Source of the DNA: Oscillospiraceae bacterium
Lineage (GTDB): Bacteria > Bacillota > Clostridia > Oscillospirales > Ruminococcaceae
Direction of reading: 5' to 3'
DNA length: 8,837 nucleotides
Assembly: GCA_029068025.1 (NCBI GenBank)
Contig: JAIEDJ010000373.1
Coordinates: 1 to 8,837, forward strand
Shown here: positions 5,331 to 8,837 of the stretch, piece after piece
Layout: each line of letters starts with the position of its first letter
How positions within the stretch are numbered: position 1 is the first letter of the stretch
Position numbers and translations under genes: made by a program
The notes under the pieces: model-generated
Databases searched by the model: none
What the model saw: only the letters and a program-made list of their open reading frames with translations
What the model was told of the DNA's origin: nothing

Positions 5331-5579
5331 GGCAAAAAATAAACATACGGCAGGGCAGCGTTTGCCAAGATCAACGTTATATATGCGCTGCAAAGCAATG
5401 CAAGCAAAGATAAACGTTTTAAATACGCAGGCAATTTGCGAAAGCAAGCGGCGCGTCGCGATGGGCGGAGCGACGAAGGAGCGGAGCACAGCGTGACGGG
5501 TCGCTTGGCTAGGGATAAGCGAGCGAAGCGAGTGCAGACCGTTTCGCAAATTGCAAATTCAAATAAGGAAGGTTCTCAG
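5329..5579 (+). promoter_or_regulatory. Long untranslated leader of the def operon
   Basis: About 250 bases separate the predicted transcription start from the first def codon. In the first part, GGCAAA (5331-5336) can pair with TTTGCC (5361-5366), while GCAGCG (5355-5360), inside that loop, can pair with CGCTGC (5386-5391) outside it. The two helices therefore form a pseudoknot or alternative folds. The second part is the GC-rich inverted-repeat element listed separately. I do not recognise a known riboswitch. The ribosome binding site AAGGAAGG (5565-5572) lies just outside the 3' arm of that element. Confidence 0.4.
5431..5554. repeat. 124-bp GC-rich element bounded by perfect 13-bp inverted repeats
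   Basis: GCAATTTGCGAAA (5431-5443) and TTTCGCAAATTGC (5542-5554) are exact reverse complements. They enclose about 98 bases whose composition is far more GC-rich than the surrounding leader. Inside are further complementary pairs: CGTCGC (5454-5459) with GCGACG (5470-5475); TCGCTT (5501-5506) with AAGCGA (5517-5522); and CAAGCG (5445-5450) with CGCTTG (5502-5507), which competes with the second. Short direct repeats such as AAGCGAGCGAAGCGAG also occur. The structure suits a miniature inverted-repeat or REP-like element, or a branched leader RNA. No target-site duplication abuts the arms and no second copy is in this window, so membership of a repeat family is inference. Confidence 0.55.
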
Positions 5580-6041
5580 ATGGCTTTAAGAGAGATAATG
5601 AAATTCGGAGACGATATTCTTCGGAAGAAGTGCAGAACAGTCACAGCGTTTGATGACAAGCTCGCAACGCTGCTGGATGATATGGTGCAGACGCTCGCAA
5701 GCGCCGACGGCGTGGGGCTTGCAGCTCCGCAGGTCGGGATACTGCGCCGTGTGGTCGTGGTGGATATCCGCGATGGAAAAGGTACGTTTGAGCTTGTGAA
5801 TCCCGAGATAATCTCCAGCGAGGGAAGTCAGCTCGGAGATGAGGGATGTTTGTCCGCTCCAGGCGAATGGGGCAGAGTTGAACGCCCGATGAGGGTCACT
5901 ATCAAGGCGTTCGATCGCCACGGCAAGGAGTTCACCGTAAAGGGGGACGGGCTGCTTGCCCGCGCCTTCTGCCACGAGGTGGATCATCTTGACGGCATCC
6001 TGTTTACCGACAGGATCAAGCCCGGGCTTCCGAAAGGGTGA
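5580..6041 (+). CDS. def: Peptide deformylase, first copy
   Basis: Peptide deformylase removes the formyl group from the N-terminal methionine of nascent proteins, working at the ribosome exit. This 153-residue copy has all three family motifs: GVGLAAPQ (44-51), EGCLS (88-92, metal ligand Cys90) and HEVDH (132-136, metal ligands His132 and His136 with catalytic Glu133). ATG 5580 is chosen because AAGGAAGG (5565-5572) lies about 7 bases upstream and the LREIMKFG start matches family N-termini and the next gene; the open frame continues upstream only through the leader repeat. It is the first gene after the def promoter, and its stop lies 4 bases before the second deformylase. It is roughly half identical to that gene by eye, with the largest differences in the middle strand and C-terminus. 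Confidence 0.95.
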   Translation: MALREIMKFGDDILRKKCRTVTAFDDKLATLLDDMVQTLASADGVGLAAPQVGILRRVVVVDIRDGKGTFELVNPEIISSEGSQLGDEGCLSAPGEWGRVERPMRVTIKAFDRHGKEFTVKGDGLLARAFCHEVDHLDGILFTDRIKPGLPKG

Positions 6042-6045
6042 TCGG

Positions 6046-6516
6046 ATGATCCGTGAAATTGTGAAATTCGGTGCGCCTGTTCTTCGTCAGAAGTGCGAGG
6101 AAGTGACCAAGTTCGATAAAAATCTCGGCAGGATCCTTGATGATATGTATGAGACTATGAGGGACGCGGACGGCGTAGGGCTTGCCGCGCCGCAGATCGG
6201 TCTGCCCGCACGGCTTATCGTGATCGACGTGGATAGACGAATTGAGATCGTGAACCCTGTGATCGTGTCGATGTGGGGAAAGCAGTTTGAACCCGAGGGC
6301 TGCCTGTCATGGCCGGGAAAGCGCGGTATAGTGAAGCGTCCCAAGCACGTGCGCGTCAAGGGGTTGGATCGCTACGGCAAGCCCGTCAAGTTCCGTGCGA
6401 AGGATCTGCTGGCAAGGGCGTTCTGCCATGAGATAGACCATCTCAACGGGATCCTCTTTGAGGATAAGGTGTTGGAATGGGTAGAAGATGAACCGGAGGA
6501 TCAAGAGGGGGAATAA
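6046..6516 (+). CDS. def: Peptide deformylase, second copy
   Basis: This is a second complete deformylase of 156 residues directly behind the first. Motifs are GVGLAAPQ (43-50), EGCLS (84-88, Cys86) and HEIDH (128-132, His128, Glu129, His132). No active-site residue is lost, so it should be catalytically competent. Relative to the first copy it has a shorter loop after IDVD and a more basic middle region (PGKRGIVKRPKHVRVK). Its C-terminal tail is acidic (EWVEDEPEDQEGE). ATG 6046 follows AAGGGTG (6033-6039), which overlaps the end of the first copy; the frame is open farther upstream but inside that gene. The two copies are adjacent and similar, which points to an old tandem duplication followed by divergence, though acquisition of one copy is not excluded. 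Confidence 0.95.
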   Translation: MIREIVKFGAPVLRQKCEEVTKFDKNLGRILDDMYETMRDADGVGLAAPQIGLPARLIVIDVDRRIEIVNPVIVSMWGKQFEPEGCLSWPGKRGIVKRPKHVRVKGLDRYGKPVKFRAKDLLARAFCHEIDHLNGILFEDKVLEWVEDEPEDQEGE

Positions 6517-6521
6517 TAACA

Positions 6522-7457
6522 ATGAAGGTTGTATTTATGGGAACTCCCGACTTTGCGGTGAACAGTGCGTCGGCTATAAAGGCGGCGGGACACGAGATCC
6601 GCGCGGTCTTTACTCAACCCGACAGGCCTAAGAACCGCGGCAAGCAGATCGCCACATCTCCAGTCAAGGATTTCGCTGTGGAAAACAATATCCCCGTGTA
6701 TCAGCCTCTTTCACTGAGGAAGGGCGAGGATGCGGAGAATTCGATAAATGTACTGCGGGAGATCGCGCCCGATGTTATTGTCGTAGTGGCTTATGGGCAG
6801 ATACTTCCGAAGGCTGTGTTGGAGCTGCCGAAATACGGCTGCGTGAATGTCCACGCGTCGCTGCTGCCCGAATACCGCGGCGCCGCGCCTATTCAGCGCT
6901 GTATCCAGGACGGCGCGGAACGCTCGGGAGTGTGCACAATGCGCATGGACGAGGGTCTGGACACGGGCGACGTGATCATGCGGCGCGAGATGGAGATACC
7001 CGACGATATGACAGGCTCTCAGCTGTGGGAGCTGCTTGCTCATACAGGCGCGGAGCTGATATGCGAAACGCTTGAGCGGCTGGAAAACGGCACTGCTGAG
7101 TTTACCAAGCAGCCTGCGGAGGGCACTTATGCGAAGATGATCTCTAAGGATGAGCTGCGGCTGGACTTCACTAAGTCCGCAAGGGACGTGTATAATTTTA
7201 TCCGCGCTATGGCGGACGCTCCGTGCGCGTATACAATGCTTGACGGAAAGCGTCTCAAGGTGTGCCGCGCAAGGCTGTCCGAGTCAAGATCGGAGCTTGA
7301 AGCGGGGGCGGTCGCGGACAATAAAGCGCTGTCTGTGGTGTGCGGGGACGGTATGTGCGTTGAGTTCACAGAAGTTCAGCCTGAGGGCGGCAAGCGAATG
7401 ACGGCAGACGCTTTTCTGCGAGGAAAGAAGTTAGAGCCGGGGACTGTCTTGGAATAA
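6522..7457 (+). CDS. fmt: Methionyl-tRNA formyltransferase
   Basis: Fmt transfers a formyl group from 10-formyltetrahydrofolate to Met-tRNA(fMet), making the initiator tRNA; deformylase later reverses this on the protein. The 311-residue length is typical. The N-terminal Rossmann-like domain begins KVVFMGTPDFAV and includes the TQPDRPKNRGK loop that contacts tRNA. The catalytic triad is Asn109 and His111 in NVHASLLPEYRGAAPIQ, with Asp147 in MDEGLDTGDV. The C-terminal tRNA-binding domain occupies about 210-311 and contains RDVYNFIRA and the closing FLRGKKLEPGTVL. The ATG lies 5 bases after the second def stop, with AGAGGGGGA (6503-6511) as ribosome binding site. The def-fmt pairing is widely conserved in bacteria. 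No unusual features are seen. Confidence 0.97.
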   Translation: MKVVFMGTPDFAVNSASAIKAAGHEIRAVFTQPDRPKNRGKQIATSPVKDFAVENNIPVYQPLSLRKGEDAENSINVLREIAPDVIVVVAYGQILPKAVLELPKYGCVNVHASLLPEYRGAAPIQRCIQDGAERSGVCTMRMDEGLDTGDVIMRREMEIPDDMTGSQLWELLAHTGAELICETLERLENGTAEFTKQPAEGTYAKMISKDELRLDFTKSARDVYNFIRAMADAPCAYTMLDGKRLKVCRARLSESRSELEAGAVADNKALSVVCGDGMCVEFTEVQPEGGKRMTADAFLRGKKLEPGTVLE

Positions 7458-7513
7458 TCTGCGAAAAAGCAAGAAATAATTTGTGCAGGATGATGAAATG
7501 AAAGGAAAACGGT

Positions 7514-8833
7514 ATGGCGGACGCTCGATCTACTGTGGTAAAAATGCTGCTGAAAATGGAAAGCGGCGGTTCGTACTCTAATATTCTGTTGGATTCGGCG
7601 CTGAACGAATCGGGTTTGTCGGAGCGCGACAAGGCGTTTGCGGCGGCGTTGTTTTACGGCGTGACCGAGCGGAAGATGACGCTGGATTTCATTATCGTGC
7701 AGTACTGCACGACGGAGCTTTCATCGCTCAAGCCCGAGGTCAGGACAATATTGCGGTGCGGAATATATCAGATCATGTATATGAAGTCGGTGCCCGACAG
7801 CGCCGCTGTGAACGAGAGCGTGAAGCTCTGCAAGAGGATGAAGCAGTTTGGTGCGGCGGGGCTGGTGAACGGGCTGCTGAGGAATTTTCTGCGGAGCGAT
7901 AAGCGAGTTGACTATTCGGGGTTAAACTCGGTGGAGCGGCTGGCGATGGAGTATTCCGCGCCGAAGTGGATCGCGCGGAAATTCCTTGAGGAATACGGCG
8001 AGGAGAACGCGAAAAAGGCGCTTAAAGCGTCGGTCGGCGCTCCGCCGGTATATGCGAGGGTAAACACTGTCAAGGTCAGCGACAGCGAGCTTGTGGACGC
8101 GCTGAGAAAGGAAGGTGTTACAGCGGAGATCAATCCGCGCCTTGCGGGGTGCGTCCGCATTGAGAAAACGGGTGGCCTTGAAAAGCTGGACGCGTTCCGT
8201 AAGGGGCTGTTCCACATTCAGGACGTGTCAAGTCAGCTGTGCTGTCATACGCTTCGTCCGATAGTAAACGAAACGGTGCTTGATATCTGCGCCGCGCCCG
8301 GAGGAAAGTCCTTCACTTTGGCTGAGCTGATGGGAAACGGCGGAAGGGTCATCGCGATGGATCTCTATGAGCAGCGCGTAGGGCTTATCGAAAAAGGCGC
8401 GGCACGGCTTGGGCTCAGGATAGTTGAGGGGCGTGTCAATAACGCGTCGCGCTTCAACGAGGAGCTGCCGATGGCGGACAGAGTACTGTGTGACGTACCT
8501 TGCTCGGGACTGGGAGTGATCCGAAGAAAGCCCGAGATCAAGTATAAGGACGAGAACGAGTTTGAGGAGCTGCCGCGGCTTCAAAAAGCCATTCTGGACG
8601 TTTCGGCGGGATATGTCAAGGTCGGCGGAACATTGGTTTATTCTACGTGTACGTTATCGCGTGCGGAGAATGACGAGGTTGCCCAAGAGTTTGTTGAATC
8701 GCACCCGGAGTTTTCTCCGATAGTGCAGCCGATCCCGTATGCCGATGCGGAGAGCAGCTACAAGCGCGCGTTCTTCCCGGAGGAGGACGGCGGAGCCGGT
8801 TGTTTCGCGGCGTCGTTCAGGCGGATTATATAA
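7514..8833 (+). CDS. rsmB: 16S rRNA (cytosine-967) C5-methyltransferase RsmB
   Basis: RsmB methylates C967 of 16S rRNA using S-adenosylmethionine. The 439-residue protein starts with a NusB-like RNA-binding domain (about 1-140, with RSTVVKMLLKME and LRCGIYQIMYM), followed by the methyltransferase domain. Visible motifs are DICAAPGGKS (257-266, SAM binding), DVPCSGLGVIRRKPEIK with Cys330 (motif IV), and VYSTCTLSRAEND with Cys379, the expected nucleophile (motif VI). ATG 7514 has AAAGGA about 7 bases upstream; an ATG pair at 7490 in the same frame meets a stop two codons later. The gap after fmt is 56 bases with no terminator, so the gene is likely cotranscribed. The TAA at 8831-8833 is followed by GGGG at the window end, possibly the ribosome binding site of a next gene. 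In Bacillus subtilis rlmN follows here. Confidence 0.95.
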   Translation: MADARSTVVKMLLKMESGGSYSNILLDSALNESGLSERDKAFAAALFYGVTERKMTLDFIIVQYCTTELSSLKPEVRTILRCGIYQIMYMKSVPDSAAVNESVKLCKRMKQFGAAGLVNGLLRNFLRSDKRVDYSGLNSVERLAMEYSAPKWIARKFLEEYGEENAKKALKASVGAPPVYARVNTVKVSDSELVDALRKEGVTAEINPRLAGCVRIEKTGGLEKLDAFRKGLFHIQDVSSQLCCHTLRPIVNETVLDICAAPGGKSFTLAELMGNGGRVIAMDLYEQRVGLIEKGAARLGLRIVEGRVNNASRFNEELPMADRVLCDVPCSGLGVIRRKPEIKYKDENEFEELPRLQKAILDVSAGYVKVGGTLVYSTCTLSRAENDEVAQEFVESHPEFSPIVQPIPYADAESSYKRAFFPEEDGGAGCFAASFRRII

Positions 8834-8837
8834 GGGG

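Noticed and set aside
5436..5579. A 48-codon N-terminal extension of the first deformylase starting at ATG 5436
   Set aside because: It translates through the inverted-repeat element, has no ribosome binding site, and family N-termini and the AAGGAAGG site both point to ATG 5580.
5329..5579. A tetrahydrofolate or other known riboswitch controlling def-fmt
   Set aside because: The functional link to formyl-tetrahydrofolate is attractive, but I could not recognise the conserved core of that or any other known class.

Overview
The window looks like chromosomal DNA of a Clostridia-class Firmicute, probably from the Ruminococcaceae/Oscillospiraceae group. The reasons are strong AGGAGG-type ribosome binding sites, consensus TTGACA-17-TATAAT promoters with TGn extensions, a RemA (DUF370) gene directly upstream of gmk, and the Firmicute order gmk-priA-def-fmt-rsmB. 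The taxonomic call is inference from gene order and style, not from a database search. Base composition is moderate, with GC-rich third codon positions in genes and AT-rich promoters.

Left part (1-1694), read on the minus strand: the N-terminal 203 codons of xylose isomerase (xylA) run off the left edge, with a clear promoter and an operator-like dyad at the predicted start of transcription. Behind that promoter lies a short plus-strand open stretch (about 706-840) that looks like the orphan tail of a lost gene. Then come a strong minus-strand terminator (850-893), a complete metallo-beta-lactamase-fold hydrolase (903-1541), another minus-strand terminator (1571-1603) and tRNA-Thr(GGT) at 1619-1694.

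Centre (1695-5182): two consensus promoters sit back to back around an A/T tract. One fires left into the tRNA, the other right into remA-gmk-priA. gmk and priA overlap by 4 bases. rpoZ and coaBC, which lie between gmk and priA in Bacillus subtilis and many relatives, are absent. PriA appears complete but has DEEG where the family has DEEH in helicase motif II.

Right part (5183-8837): a 397-base gap follows priA. It holds a new consensus promoter embedded in a perfect 10-bp inverted repeat, then a leader of about 250 bases that contains a 124-bp GC-rich element bounded by perfect 13-bp inverted repeats. After it come two adjacent, divergent copies of peptide deformylase (def), then fmt and rsmB, all on the plus strand and closely spaced. 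fmt formylates initiator Met-tRNA, the deformylases remove the formyl group from nascent proteins, and RsmB methylates 16S rRNA, so this is a translation initiation and ribosome maturation operon. The genes themselves are ordinary housekeeping genes. The most interesting material is the def leader, the PriA motif II change and the paired deformylases. I see no CRISPR array, transposase, prophage or defence genes.
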